Assembly: GCA_001969505.1 (NCBI GenBank)
Contig: LSSK01001062.1
Location: 1 to 50,888 of the forward strand
Direction: 5' to 3'
Length of the DNA stretch: 50,888 bases
DNA from: Zancudomyces culisetae
Lineage: Eukaryota > Kickxellomycota > Harpellomycetes > Harpellales > Legeriomycetaceae
The notes below the pieces were generated by a model, which was not told the origin of the DNA, did not search any database, and saw only the letters and a list, made by a program, of their open reading frames with translations. Below are positions 20,441 to 31,576 of this stretch, in pieces. Each line of letters starts with the position of its first letter. The first letter of the stretch is position 1. The position numbers and the translations under genes are program-made.

Positions 20441-21721
20441 TTAAATAGACACATATTGTGCAATAAGATTTGTCGTATCTTTGGGTGTGCTGGTAGCTGC
20501 AGCTTTCGAGGTATCGATCAAGTACTGCTTGATCTGAGCTGGTGTTGCTGTAGGATTTTTTTCCAAATAGAGTGCAACAAGGCCTGTAACAATAGGCGCT
20601 GCGACTGAGGTTCCGCTGCTTGGGATAAAACTTACATCGTCTGAACTGATTGGACGCAAAATAAGTTCACCGGGTGCAGAAAGTGTGATGCAACTACCCA
20701 TGTTGGAGAATTTTGAGTATTTGTCGCTATCATTAGAAATTGCACCTACTACCACAGAATCTGACACGGATGATGGACTGATATTGCAGGCATCAATCCC
20801 TGTGTTTCCTGCTGCAACTATCACCTGTAACCCACTGCTAATCATTGCCGCGACGCTATCGTCCATTGAATTACTGTGTGAAGACTCAAGGCCTACTGAC
20901 ATGTTAACAATCGAAGGCTTCTTGCCTCCATTAACATAGTCTTCCATAACCCATTGAATTCCCTTAAGAACTGTAGATACTGATCCTGAAGTATTGTCGA
21001 TAACCTTAATCGACTTGAGCGTGGCATCCTTCGCCACACCTGTTCTTTTTCCTCCCACAACGCCCGCAACGCCTGTACCATGCCCTCTTTCATCTACTGA
21101 TTTGTCTGATGAAACAAAGGCTACCTGATCGGCAACTCTACCTTCAAAATCCATATGTGTGGCTCTAATACCACTATCTATCAAGTAAACGGTAACACCC
21201 TTTCCAGTTTCAGATACTTTATAATCCACATCATATACATTTAATTCTCTGTCATTTTTTTCCTTATTCAGTCTTCCCAACCCCCATGGGGCAAACTTTT
21301 GATATACATGGATTGTAATGTCCATGTCCTCTTCTATGTATGCCACCTCATCTTGGTTAGACACGAGGTTGATCGTGTCTGCAGACAAAGTTGCAGTATA
21401 CCCAGCAAAGTTATTTCCAATGAGATATGTACTATGTAACTTTTCAGACTCTCCATTACTCGCAAAGTTTGCTACTAACGATCTGTTTATTATATTGTTA
21501 AGAAAGCCCACACTTTTGTTCAAAGACTGGCTCAGATCTTTACCCTGGTCTCGTTTTGAAACTGTGCTACCCCTTAATATGACATTGAATCTTTTCTTAT
21601 CCGTAGGAGCTGCTCTAAGGGTGGCTTTGTTGTAAGTGATTTTGGCCGGTCCACCGGTTCTTGCTGATGATACCAGCCCAAAGAGTGTGCATATCATAAA
21701 TAACTGAAGATCGATCCTCAT
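20441..21721 (-). CDS. Subtilisin-like serine protease, cerevisin/proteinase K family (S8A)
   Basis: 426 aa, single exon, ATG at 21721. Signal peptide about 1-20 (LFMICTLFGLVSSA), then an I9 inhibitor prodomain about 44-140 (RFNVILRG ... VAYIEEDMDI). The catalytic domain follows the expected autoprocessing region. Catalytic residues: Asp182 (VYLIDSGIRATH), His214 (ERGHGTGVAGVVGG), oxyanion Asn306 (VAAGNTG), Ser372 (SSGTSVAAPIVTG). The normal HGTHVAG reads HGTGVAG, which leaves the catalytic His intact. The length and single catalytic domain fit secreted or vacuolar cerevisin-type enzymes; there is no C-terminal extension, GPI signal or kexin P-domain. Role: general proteolysis, often induced by nitrogen or carbon limitation. 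It lies two genes from a GATA factor, which may be coincidence. Confidence 0.92.
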   Translation of the reverse strand: MRIDLQLFMICTLFGLVSSARTGGPAKITYNKATLRAAPTDKKRFNVILRGSTVSKRDQGKDLSQSLNKSVGFLNNIINRSLVANFASNGESEKLHSTYLIGNNFAGYTATLSADTINLVSNQDEVAYIEEDMDITIHVYQKFAPWGLGRLNKEKNDRELNVYDVDYKVSETGKGVTVYLIDSGIRATHMDFEGRVADQVAFVSSDKSVDERGHGTGVAGVVGGKRTGVAKDATLKSIKVIDNTSGSVSTVLKGIQWVMEDYVNGGKKPSIVNMSVGLESSHSNSMDDSVAAMISSGLQVIVAAGNTGIDACNISPSSVSDSVVVGAISNDSDKYSKFSNMGSCITLSAPGELILRPISSDDVSFIPSSGTSVAAPIVTGLVALYLEKNPTATPAQIKQYLIDTSKAAATSTPKDTTNLIAQYVSI

Positions 21722-23719
21722 ATTTTCTTTATATATTCGTTATTGGTTGTTGGTTATTAACTTTGCAATATCGTTTGTGAGTTTTGTTGAGGTATCTATT
21801 ATGCTTATTACCAATGCAAATTGTTGTACTTATTATACTCTTGAGCACGCTTATGTATATACTCTGGTTCTTCGAGCTGTCAAATACTCATATACAAAGA
21901 ATTTTTTTTTTTTAGGAGGAAATGGTTAGAATAGCTTGAAGTGAGATGTTCTGTTAATTACTTTTATACATGTTATATTTTTGTTTATCCAATCATTATG
22001 TGATAGGTTCTTTTGTCGTTTCTATTTTTTCAGCTTTTCGCAATAGCGGTTAGCTAGAAAGGGATTATTGTACTAAAAATAGAATTCTAAATACAGCTAG
22101 CCATAAAATTATAACCCATCTCTTGGACAAGTAGAGTATATGCATGGATTTGGTTTCGGAAATTAAGTAATTGCATACGTAATTATAACCATACATTATT
22201 TCTAGGAGCATCCGATGTATTGGCTTTTTTGTTTTCAAGTTAGATAAGGTACATATGCTATTTCCGAAATGGATATTGGAGTACTGCATAAAAACAGCAC
22301 AAGCAAATTCACTAGCGAACTTATCTGAACACAGTGTATAGAGCAAATGGTTATGTAAAAATTAGGGAGTGTGGGATAGGAAATATGGAAATATGGAAAT
22401 AGAGAGAAGGAAAAAGGTTCGTTCAAAAACACATCAAGTTTACTTAATCCCGAGTACAGACATTTGCAGGATGTGCTTTGATTGTTGGGAATGTATCGAT
22501 GGCTATTTCAGCTTTAAATATTGATCTAACGCTTAAACATCCTATTTGTTTTTTGTAGATAACTAAATATTACACTAACGGGATTTACCAATATATATGC
22601 TCGCTTTTCCGTTTTATAGAAAATATTAGTTTTTATCGCTTTCTCTAATCAAACAGTGATGTGGGCAAAAGAGAAAAAAAAGTGCTTGATATGAGTTAGT
22701 AAAAGATGTTTTCTAGTTCCAAAATGTGTAAATTAGAGCGAGCTGTATAAATCTGACACACATCTACACCATTGGTATTAAATAGTATAAGCTAACATAT
22801 TTTTACAGACTATATAGCTAATCAAGGTCATCAAATCCTCAAAAAATATATCATTAACCTTTCCTGAACAAAATAATAAAAAAGAGATGGTCTTGAATAC
22901 TTTCCACACTATACCATACAAATCGTTTGAGTCTAGGGGTGTAGTTGGCGATTGTTTCATATGAATGTTCCGAAATACGGCTAAGCACTAATAGTAATTG
23001 AAGACATTTATAGTTGATTTATACTCTCAGGAATAATAAATGAGGGGGAGCAAGGGTATAAAAACCAGATAAAAATGTTTTGACTATTGTGATACAATGG
23101 TGTTCAAATAGAAAGGCGTGACTTCAAAGACATTCTAGTGTTCAAAAGGCTTTACTGTTACTGCAAGACAGCACAATTTCGATAATATATGCATATATGC
23201 ATATATCTATGATCTCTATATTAATCTGGAGGCATTGAGTGAAATTTGTAGGGTAGATGGAAGAATAAAAATAACAAAAAACAAAAATCTAAGCCAAAAT
23301 AACAAGTAGATGGTGTATGTAAATTTGCGAGGGATTTGATTACCCAACCAATTCAAGCCTCCCTCCTACATTTCCTAACCCCTCTTCTTTCCATTTCTCT
23401 TGAGCTTTTTTTTTCTTTTTTTTTTTTCCAATTTTCCAATCAATAATTGAACCGAAGCTTGAATGTGCTTAAAAAATTTTTTTTTTATTTGATACAAGAC
23501 TAGTCCTCAGATTAGCAATTTCATAATAATTCCACAACAGTAGTTGGTAGTAAAAACAATGAAAAGATATTGAAATCATTATTTTTGATATCCTTTTTTT
23601 TTTTTTACACTATCACTATTTCAAGAGCAAAAATACTAAAGAATTCTATTATTTTTGTAGATTTCAAAAAAAAATTTAGAAAGAAAAAATTTAGAATTGA
23701 AAAGTATTATCTCAGAACA
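21722..23719. other. Divergent intergenic region, protease / ATP20
   Basis: 2 kb shared promoter region. Two GATAAG boxes lie upstream of the protease, at 22243-22248 (plus) and 22320-22325 (minus); in AT-rich DNA this number can occur by chance. The alternating palindrome ATATGCATATATGCATAT lies near 23188-23205, and T-runs at 23408-23490 precede ATP20. A 60-codon minus-strand ORF with a true ATG (22778-22960) is the best small ORF, but has no family and no context; other ORFs here start at non-ATG codons. Confidence 0.45.
22243..22325. promoter_or_regulatory. Two GATAAG boxes upstream of the subtilase
   Basis: GATAAG at 22243-22248 on plus and CTTATC at 22320-22325, roughly 520-600 bp upstream of the protease start. 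They could bind GATA factors that control secreted proteases under nitrogen limitation. Inference only; background frequency is high. Confidence 0.25.
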
Positions 23720-24646
23720 ATGTTTGGAAGAATCTTTAAAACAAGCAATTCCTTGAAAAGCAGAATCCTGGTCAGAAGATTTGCCAACGAGGCAGCCAAT
23801 GCTACCAAGGGTAAGCCCTATGCCATCTATTTTCTTTATTGTTATTTTGATTTGTCGTACAATTCAAGCTGAAAAGAGCAAACACCATTTAGAATAACAC
23901 AGGTTTTAAGCATTCTATGAAGGATGCCATCGTGTATAAACTGTATGCGTATATGTTAATGCATTTAGTCGATCGAAATATACTTTGAATAAGCAACTAA
24001 TGAATATTCTACAAATGTAGATGCCAAAAGCAAAGTCAGCGAAATCAGCAAAGCTGCAGCATACGGAGTAAGCACTGGAATAAGTAAGTATGAAAAAAAA
24101 TAAACAATCAAGACAAATCCTAGCCATTTGATACACATGAAAACACGATCAATATTGAATGAAAATGAAAAAAGGGTATAAATTAAATACGTAATATTTC
24201 ATTCACAAATTAGAACTTCTTCCAAGCAGAATCTCTGGACCTATACAAAAAGTAGTTTGTAAGTAGAATATAATAACACTTGATACCAAATATTCAAAAA
24301 TCGATATTGTGTTGTATTTTAAATTCGATATAAATACATGTTTACTGGAATACAATTAGGTGGAGTCAACTTTGTCATTGAAGAGGTAAAGCTAGTGTAC
24401 AATGTCGGAAAGCAAGTATTGAAATACCAAGGATACAGAATCCCGACCAAGGCCGATCTCTTGGAAGCCAAGGAATTTATTCTAAAGATGGAGAAATCAG
24501 CGTCAGTAAGCAACATAGTTCAAGCAGCCAAGAACATCCCAAAGAACTCATGGAAAAGGGGTGCATTGATTTCAGCTGAATTGGCTGGGTTGTTTGTAAT
24601 CGGCGAACAGCTTGGTAGAGGCAACCTTATCGGATACAAGGATTAA
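23720..24646 (+). CDS. ATP20: Mitochondrial F1Fo ATP synthase subunit g (Atp20), 4 exons
   Basis: Small inner-membrane subunit of the Fo stator region, needed for ATP synthase dimers and cristae shape. Exons 23720-23810, 24021-24083, 24214-24258 and 24360-24646; 161 aa, all phases close (donors GTAAGC, GTAAGT, GTAAGT; acceptors TAG). The third exon is only 45 nt. The N-terminus is basic and Ser-rich (MFGRIFKTSNSLKSR), typical of a mitochondrial presequence. The C-terminal block KRGALISAELAGLFVIGEQL contains the single membrane helix with the small-residue dimerisation face, followed by GRGNLIGY. The ORF that begins upstream at 23570 uses a non-ATG start; ATG 23720 fits the presequence. Confidence 0.9.
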
Positions 24647-25138
24647 AAATCCTTTATAATATATTTTGTTTTGATTCCACAGTAGTTTTTCATTTTTTTT
24701 TCTTGTTTTGCTCATGTTTTTTATTTCATTATATCTAATGGAATCTACATCGAGGAGAGTATATAAAAATGTTGAAGAAAATGTCTCTAAAAAAAGTATT
24801 ATTTTTGATATAAAGGAACCTTGATAGTTTATGGGTTTAGTTGATTGCGGAGTTTATAATTTGGGTTGAAGAGTGTGTTTAAACAAAGTAATCAAGTCTT
24901 TTGGTGAGAGAGAGGAGTTCAAAAACGATACAACGTGATGGATATAAAAATGAGTGATAAAAATAAAAAACAAGAAGCTGAGAGGAGGAGGGAAAAGGAA
25001 TTTACAGATAAAATTATAAGATTTATTTAAAAGTACCATGGTGATTACAAACCTAGTCGCAGAACAAAATGACAAAGAAAGAATGGAGAAAAATAGAATA
25101 CAAACGGCGAGATAGTAACAAGCCAAAGTGAGTGAAAT
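24647..25138. other. Convergent spacer ATP20 / PSF3
   Basis: 3' flanks of both genes. No coding signal; AT-rich with a purine-rich stretch on the plus strand near 24900-25010. Confidence 0.5.
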
Positions 25139-25816
25139 CTATGAATACCGCTTAACAAGAAATGAGGCAGAGATATGTTGTTTATCGCCACGTAACCACG
25201 AAAAGTAATTATTTCTATATTCAACGCACGATGCAAACAAGCGTCGCTCAGATTCATCAAAATAGTCGACATATCCACGCTCCATTTCCGCACCTGCAGC
25301 AGTATTAGATAGTAGCACGAGCCGTTGAAGGCGGTTGAGAAAAATGAGAGACAGAAACTGCGAGAGATTTGGCGAAAGTTCTACAAAACGCTCCGCAAAT
25401 TTGTAAAAAAAGGGCGAGATTGATCGAAGGTTCGCAATTTCGGCGTCTAAAAAGATAAAATTTGATGGATGGGCTGTTGATGCGGGATTGCCAGTAGAGT
25501 TAAGAAGTGCTGAGGACGAAGCTTGAGTACTGGAATTGGAAGCACCAGAATTGGGTGTCGAAGACGCTATCGACGCTAGTAATCGCTTTTGGGTAGTCTT
25601 GGAAAAACAAGGTGGAATACTCATCCGGACATACTCTTCGGCATCTAGTGGATCAGCAAGCCAGAATGGAAGAGGAAGCTTTTGTGATTGGGGGTGTTTG
25701 CTCGGGTTGTTGTGTACGTCAAAAGATAGCCCGACGAGCGTTTGAATTGTTGTGCAGGGCACTTGTTGTTGCACGCATAAAATGTCGTCGATATCGTAGT
25801 AATCTCGTGAATTCAT
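25139..25816 (-). CDS. PSF3: GINS complex subunit Psf3
   Basis: Subunit of GINS, part of the CMG replicative helicase (Cdc45-Mcm2-7-GINS). Start chosen at ATG 25816: the frame extends 29 codons upstream only to a TTG, and the protein then opens with the family N-terminus DYYDIDDIL. 225 aa. Then LPFWLADPLDAEEYV (beta/linker B-domain), a Ser/Thr/Asn-rich insertion around residues 86-116, and the A-domain helix block LRSISPFFYKFAERFVEL and LSQFLSLIFLNRLQRLV. Slightly longer than the S. cerevisiae protein (about 194 aa), mostly because of the low-complexity insertion. Single exon. Confidence 0.88.
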   Translation of the reverse strand: MNSRDYYDIDDILCVQQQVPCTTIQTLVGLSFDVHNNPSKHPQSQKLPLPFWLADPLDAEEYVRMSIPPCFSKTTQKRLLASIASSTPNSGASNSSTQASSSALLNSTGNPASTAHPSNFIFLDAEIANLRSISPFFYKFAERFVELSPNLSQFLSLIFLNRLQRLVLLSNTAAGAEMERGYVDYFDESERRLFASCVEYRNNYFSWLRGDKQHISASFLVKRYS

Positions 25817-27373
25817 GGGTATTTCAACAATGGTTGCTGTTTTAATACTAGTAGCGGTAAATTGTGGTTGCGAAATGACTGGAATAGACGCGTTTATATT
25901 CAAATGGATATTATAAAAAAAAAGTACTGCTTGTGAGTGTGGTTAATATTAAAAGAATAGTATTAGGACAAGAGTATTTATGTATTTAAATGATATTGGT
26001 ATATAGTTACAAGTGGATAAATTTTGCTATTGTAAATAAAAACTAAACGTGTATAGCAAATGAATAAATGTAAATGTTCGTGATAATAATTTATTTTTTA
26101 TTTTCAGTTTATAGCTTTTAGTTGGATAGGAAAAAGTGAATAAGAGAATTAAATAATGCAAAAATTTAGTTGGATCAAAAAACCAGAACCAAAACCAAAA
26201 CCAAAAGTAAAAATAAAAAAGCAAGTGGTACAAAAAATTATTGCATCTAAAAAGTAAACAAACAAAAAAATAATTATGCCAATCAAAAAATAAATAGTTG
26301 AGATCAACGCGCTTAGTGAGTTCCCAGTATCAAGACAAAAGAGTAGCATGAATATATAACAAATTTTGCAAATTAAATGTATTATTGCCAAAGAAAAATA
26401 AAAATACAAGAGTTGAATATTCCGATGATATTACAAAACATTTAGAGAAATGAGAATCGATGTATTACCAATATTATATGGTAAGAAATATGTTGGAAAT
26501 GACCCAGAAATAATACTTTAATATTATCAATAGTTAGTCAATATATTTTCTCTCAAGCAAAACATAAAGTACAAACCAAGTTGTATCTAGTAATGTTTAT
26601 TGTAATTTAAAAGTAATAGAGAGTGTAATGTATGAGCTATAGAGTTATTAGATGTGTAAAACAAATAAATGAATACTTGGGGAGGTTGAGCAGGGAGAAA
26701 AGAAAAAAAAAAAAAAAGAAAAGAGAAAAGCGAAAATACATAATTTGTAGGTTTCCTGGTTTGGTTGGATCTCATAAAAGTTGCAAGAAGATATGAACTA
26801 CTTTGTTTCTTGGTGATACTGGTATTAAAAATCATAGCAACTACCATAAGTGGGGGGGGGTTATCAATATTAGCAATTAACAATGTCGATAATAAAATGA
26901 AATTTTGGTCACACTGGTAGGTTGAATAATTTAGTACATGGATAGATAATAATATTAAAAAAATCATGGTTTGTTTTCGATCCACTTTGTATTTTTCATA
27001 TACTTTATATATTTGATTTGCTATTTATTTATTTGAGTTTTAAAAAAAATAGTAAAAAAAAATTTTATAGATTAATTACAAGAAATGAAATTATTCAATC
27101 AAACTTAACCAAACCAAACCTAAAAAAAAATAAAAATTGGTGGTGAAAAAATAAAATAAAAATGAAATAGAAATTAGTACAACAGCAATAATAATAATAA
27201 ATAAATAAAGTATATAGGAAAATAAAGGGGACTTTCAAGAGATTATTAGAGTCTAATAGAATTAAATATATACCGGACTAAAAAAAAAGAGAGAGAGAAA
27301 ATAAAATACATTTATATACAAATGACAAGGTGGAAGTAATAAGGAAGCGAGTAAAAAAGCATAGAATCGAAAA
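25817..27373. other. Divergent intergenic region PSF3 / SWR1
   Basis: 1.56 kb, very AT-rich. Contains an (A)ACCAAA-type simple repeat at about 26174-26208, A and G runs at 26702-26718 and 26852-26860, and a (AAT/AAAT)n stretch near 27185-27210. The ORFs here begin at non-ATG codons and are low complexity; I see no gene. Confidence 0.5.
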
Positions 27374-30300
27374 ATGAAGAAGGAACGAGTAGAAATTGTA
27401 GTGCAAGTTAAGCGCGAGGTAAGTATTGTCGGAATTCTTTGAAAATCGTATTATCGGAATCATTTTTGAGAACAGTCAAAAAAAAAAGGAATATGAATAA
27501 AAAAAAAGGGCTAATAGATAATGTATAAATAAATGTAGAATGGGGTAAAATCACAAGAAATAGCGAGCGAAACAGTGGAGGAAGAATGTGTAGTGATACC
27601 GGAGTGGGAAAAGATCAAAATCGACAAAAAAGCAATAGAGGAGGAATTGGAGTGGTTTGGGCAGGAATTGGTGGTGTCAAATTATATAGGGAGGGATCAT
27701 GAAAGTAAAGAAAAATTGATTGAGAAGGAAAAAGAAGGGGTCAAAACGAAGGAGAAGGACAAGGAAAATGAAAAAGATAAAGGAAAAACGAAAGGGAAAG
27801 GGAAAAGTGAAGAATTGGAATGGGAAGAGGAAGGTGGTGAGGCAATCAGGGTGAAAAGAGGTAGGGAATTTGAAGATTGGGTTAGTGAACAGGCAAGTAT
27901 ACAGGATAAATTATATAAGCGATTCAAAGCATTACAGAGCCAAAATTGTAGAGAGAATAAGGGTATGCAAGGGGAGAGTGGAGAGTGTGGAAAGGAAGAG
28001 GAAAAGGAAAAGGAAAAGGTTAATGGTGAAGGGATTTTGGGGGTGTATAAAGCCAATGGGTATGTTGAAAAGATGGATAGAAAACAGGCAGGAGTGATGA
28101 TAAGTAGGATGATAAGGCCATTAAAAGAGGAGATTGAAGGATATATGGATAGAGAACAAGGAGACGGAAAAGGAAAAGGTAAAGGACAGGGGGAGGGGGA
28201 GGGGATTGGAGTGAGTATGGGTATGGGTATGAGTACTGGGATAGGAGGTGGGATGGGAATAGGGATGGGGATAGGAGGTGAAAAAGAAGGATGGAGAGAT
28301 AGAATGATTCAGGATGTGAAAAATCGATATAAAGATATTTTGGAAACCAGGCAACAACACCATAGTAAATTGAAAAGAGCACTTAAAAACCTTTTTAAAG
28401 AAAGGGGGGAAATACTCGGAATGAATATGATTGATGAAGACGAAGAGGAAGAAGATCAAAGGGGAGAAGGAAGGGAGGAGGAGGAGGAGGAGAAGGGAAG
28501 AGGAGAGAGAGAAAGAGAAAGAGAAAGAGAAAATAGTTTTGGTTGGGGTAAGAGAGGAGTAGTTGGGAAAAGTAAAAGAGGGAAAAAAAGAAGAGTTCAG
28601 AGTAAGGAAGAAGAGAGAAAAAGGAAGCTTGCGAAACAAGTAGGGCGGGAGGTGATAAAACGATTTGAGTACATTAAGAGTATATTGCAGGCAAAAAAGG
28701 AAATAGAACGGCTTAAACGAGAGGAAGAAGAGGGGAGAAACAAGTTGGAGAATATGGTAGAGTATTCGAAAAAGTTGTTAAAGAAACGAGAAGAAAGAGT
28801 GATACTGAGTGATATGGAGGATGAATATTATATGAGTGAAGAAGAAGAAAGTGCGAATGAAAATGAGGAAATTGAACAAGAAGAAGAACAAGAAGATGTT
28901 GGTGATGAAGAAGATGAAGAAGAGGAGGAAGAAGAAGAGGAAGAGGAAGAAGAAGTGGAGGAAGAAGAAGAAGAAGAGCAGGCAAGTATTGCGACATTGG
29001 TAGAAAAACCAATACGAGTATCAGAGCTACTCCGATGCAAGCTGCGAGAGTACCAAGTGGAAGGATTCGAGTGGTTAGTACGGCAGCATTTCAGCAAGCT
29101 GAACAGTATATTGGCGGACGAAATGGGATTGGGCAAGACAGTACAAACGATAGCACTACTGGGGTATTTGGCGAGTGAGCTAGGAGACTGGGGGCCGCAC
29201 TTGGTAGTTGTACCGAGTTCGGTATTGATGAATTGGGAGAGCGAGTTCAAGCGGTGGTTGCCAGGATTTAAAATCACAGTGATATATGGAAGTGTTCGAG
29301 AACGTAAAGTGCAGCGACAAGGGTGGAGCAAGGAGAATGCGGTGCATGTATGTATTACGAGTTACCAGTTGGCACTACAAGATTACCGGGTGTTTCGGCG
29401 ACGTAAATGGCGATATTTGGTACTGGACGAAGCACATAATATCAAGAATTGGCAGAGTAAAAAATGGCAAATGTTACTGGGAATAAATAGCGACTATCGA
29501 TTGTTATTGACAGGAACACCGCTGCAGAACAATATAGGCGAATTGTGGAGCTTGATGTATTTCCTGTTGGTAGACGATGATGCAAGCAATGGGCCATTTG
29601 CGGGATTAGAAGAGTTCCAGCAATGGTTTGGCAGACCAATAACCAAAATATTTGAGGATGCACATAACACTACAAGACAGAATGAGGCAAACAGGGCCAT
29701 CAACAAACTCAAATCTCTGATTAAGCCGTATATGTTACGAAGACTTAAACGGAATGTTGAAAAACAACTTCCTCGTAAAGTCGAACACGTTATTAAATGC
29801 GAAATGTCCAAACGTCAAAAATTGTTATATGAGGATTATATATCTCGGGCAAAGACACGGAATGCGCTATCACGTGGTGGATATATGGATGTTATGGGAT
29901 GTTTGGTGCAGTTACGTAAAGTATGTAATCATCCCGAATTATTTTCTGCTAGTGGGTTAAGGGTTGAAACACCATTAGTGACAAATGGTATATGGGGAAA
30001 TAGAAGCAGTAGTAGTGGTAGCAATAGTACATGTATTGCAGCACTTGAATGTGTTGAAAGATTATTGTTGAAAAGTAATCATTTTGCAAAGAATAAACAA
30101 AGTAAAGAAGGGGAAGAGGGAGAGGCAGAGGGAGAGGAAGAGGAAGAGTCAATGATTTTAAGGGTGGTTAGTGTAATATATTATAGAAATGGAAAATTTG
30201 CTAATAAAGCCATAAAAGAACGAATTTGTAATACTCGAGATTTCATGCACAGATATAATAACAATAACAATAACAATAATAGTAGTAGTAGTAGTAGTAG

Positions 30301-31576
30301 TAGTAGTAAAAAAGAGAATCGATTAATGGAAATCAACAACTTGCGAATAAACCAAAACATAAATAATAGTAATGGAATGAACTGTTATAATGAACTAGTG
30401 TATATGATACATAGAGAAATACCAAACATGTACAATTGTGTTATTGGTGGTGGTATTATTGAAAATGTTGTAAAAGAAATTCAAAACGTAATGGAAGTGG
30501 AATTAATGCGTAATGAACAAAATCGAATAACAACACTAGTATTACCCAAAATTATAGTACTATCACCAAACAAATACAACAACAACAATAGTGGTAATAA
30601 TAATAATAATAATAATAGTAATACTAATAGTAATATAGGGAGAAATCAAACAATACAAGCGGCACGAGTAAGTGATAAATACGAACTAGTTCACGAAAGT
30701 GGTAAACTAAAGATTCTAGCCAAACTACTTGACAAGTTGATAAAGAATGAACAGCATAAAGTAATAATTTTTACACAAATGTCACGAATGTTGGATATTT
30801 TGGAACAGTTTCTCAATCTCTATTCGTACCGGTATTTGCGGTTAGATGGAAGCACCAAAATCGATACGCGGTTGGCTCTGACTAATATATTTAACCATCC
30901 ACAATCGCGGTACCACGTATTTCTGTGTAGCAGCAAAGCAGGAGGTGTTGGGATTAATTTGACGGGTGCTGACGTGGTGGTCTTTTATGACTCTGATTGG
31001 AACCCAGCAGTTGATGCACAGTGCATGGACCGTGCTCATCGGATAGGCCAGCGTAATGAAGTCCATATTTATAGACTGTTGTGTACAAATTCTGTTGAAC
31101 AAAGTATTTATACCCGTGCTTGCCAAAAGAAATGGATGGAACGTGCTATCATTAACGATGATAATGGAAATGATGAGTTTTATCAAGAAGAATTTACTGT
31201 TGATTATAAATCTATTGCTGCTGATCTCTTGGGATCTCAACAAGTATTACAATCAACAAATACAAATACAAATACAAATACAACAACAACAACAACAACA
31301 ACAACCAAAACTACTACCTTTACCACTTTTAATAATGAAAAAGTTAAAGAGAAGGATCAGTATAAAGAGAAAAACATAGAGAAAAATGAAAACCAAAACC
31401 AAAACCAAAAGGAAAACCAAAAGGAAAATGAAAAGGATGAAAAACAAACATTACAATTACAAAACAAAACTCTAATATCATCCAATCAAAACACTCTTGA
31501 TAGCATTGGCCACATTGACGATTATATTTGTAAAACTATTGAAAAGTTCACAAATCCTAAATTCAATTTAGTTTGA
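27374..31576 (+). CDS. SWR1: SWR1 chromatin-remodelling ATPase (H2A.Z deposition), 2 exons
   Basis: Catalytic Snf2-family subunit of SWR-C, which swaps H2A for H2A.Z. The long frame has no ATG near its 5' end. A 15-codon exon, 27374-27418 (MKKERVEIVVQVKRE, GTAAGT donor), joins in phase to 27539 (acceptor AATGTAG, branch-like CTAATAG near 27511), giving 1360 aa. The N-terminal third is Glu/Lys/Gly low complexity, with an acidic run at about 28850-28980 encoding over 40 acidic residues. ATPase lobe 1: LREYQVEGFEWL, ADEMGLGKTVQT (about 540), VVVPSSVLMNWESEFKRW, DEAHNIKNW (about 645), LLTGTPLQNN. Lobe 2 after a long Asn/Ser insertion typical of the INO80/SWR1 subfamily: KVIIFTQMSRMLDILEQF, LDGSTKIDTR, GGVGINLTGADVV, DRAHRIGQ (about 1178). 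The bounded insertion and WGPHLVVVPSSV favour SWR1 over INO80. The stop overlaps RRN3 on the other strand. Confidence 0.92.
28840..28990 (+). repeat. GAA/GAG repeat encoding SWR1 acidic tract
   Basis: Nearly pure GAA/GAG/GAT codons. The encoded polyacidic segment lies directly before the ATPase domain (ERGEQASI-like boundary near 28980) and may bind histones; purine-only on the plus strand. Confidence 0.8.
30252..30310 (+). repeat. AAT then AGT trinucleotide runs in SWR1 insertion
   Basis: A run of AAT/AAC codons passes abruptly into ten AGT codons, encoding poly-Asn then poly-Ser within the insertion between ATPase lobes. Further AAT/AAC runs lie at 30577-30635. Likely length-variable. Confidence 0.8.

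Noticed and set aside
26587-26985. 132-codon minus-strand ORF upstream of SWR1
   Set aside because: Starts at GTG, is low complexity (Phe/Ser/Leu from A/T runs) and has no family.
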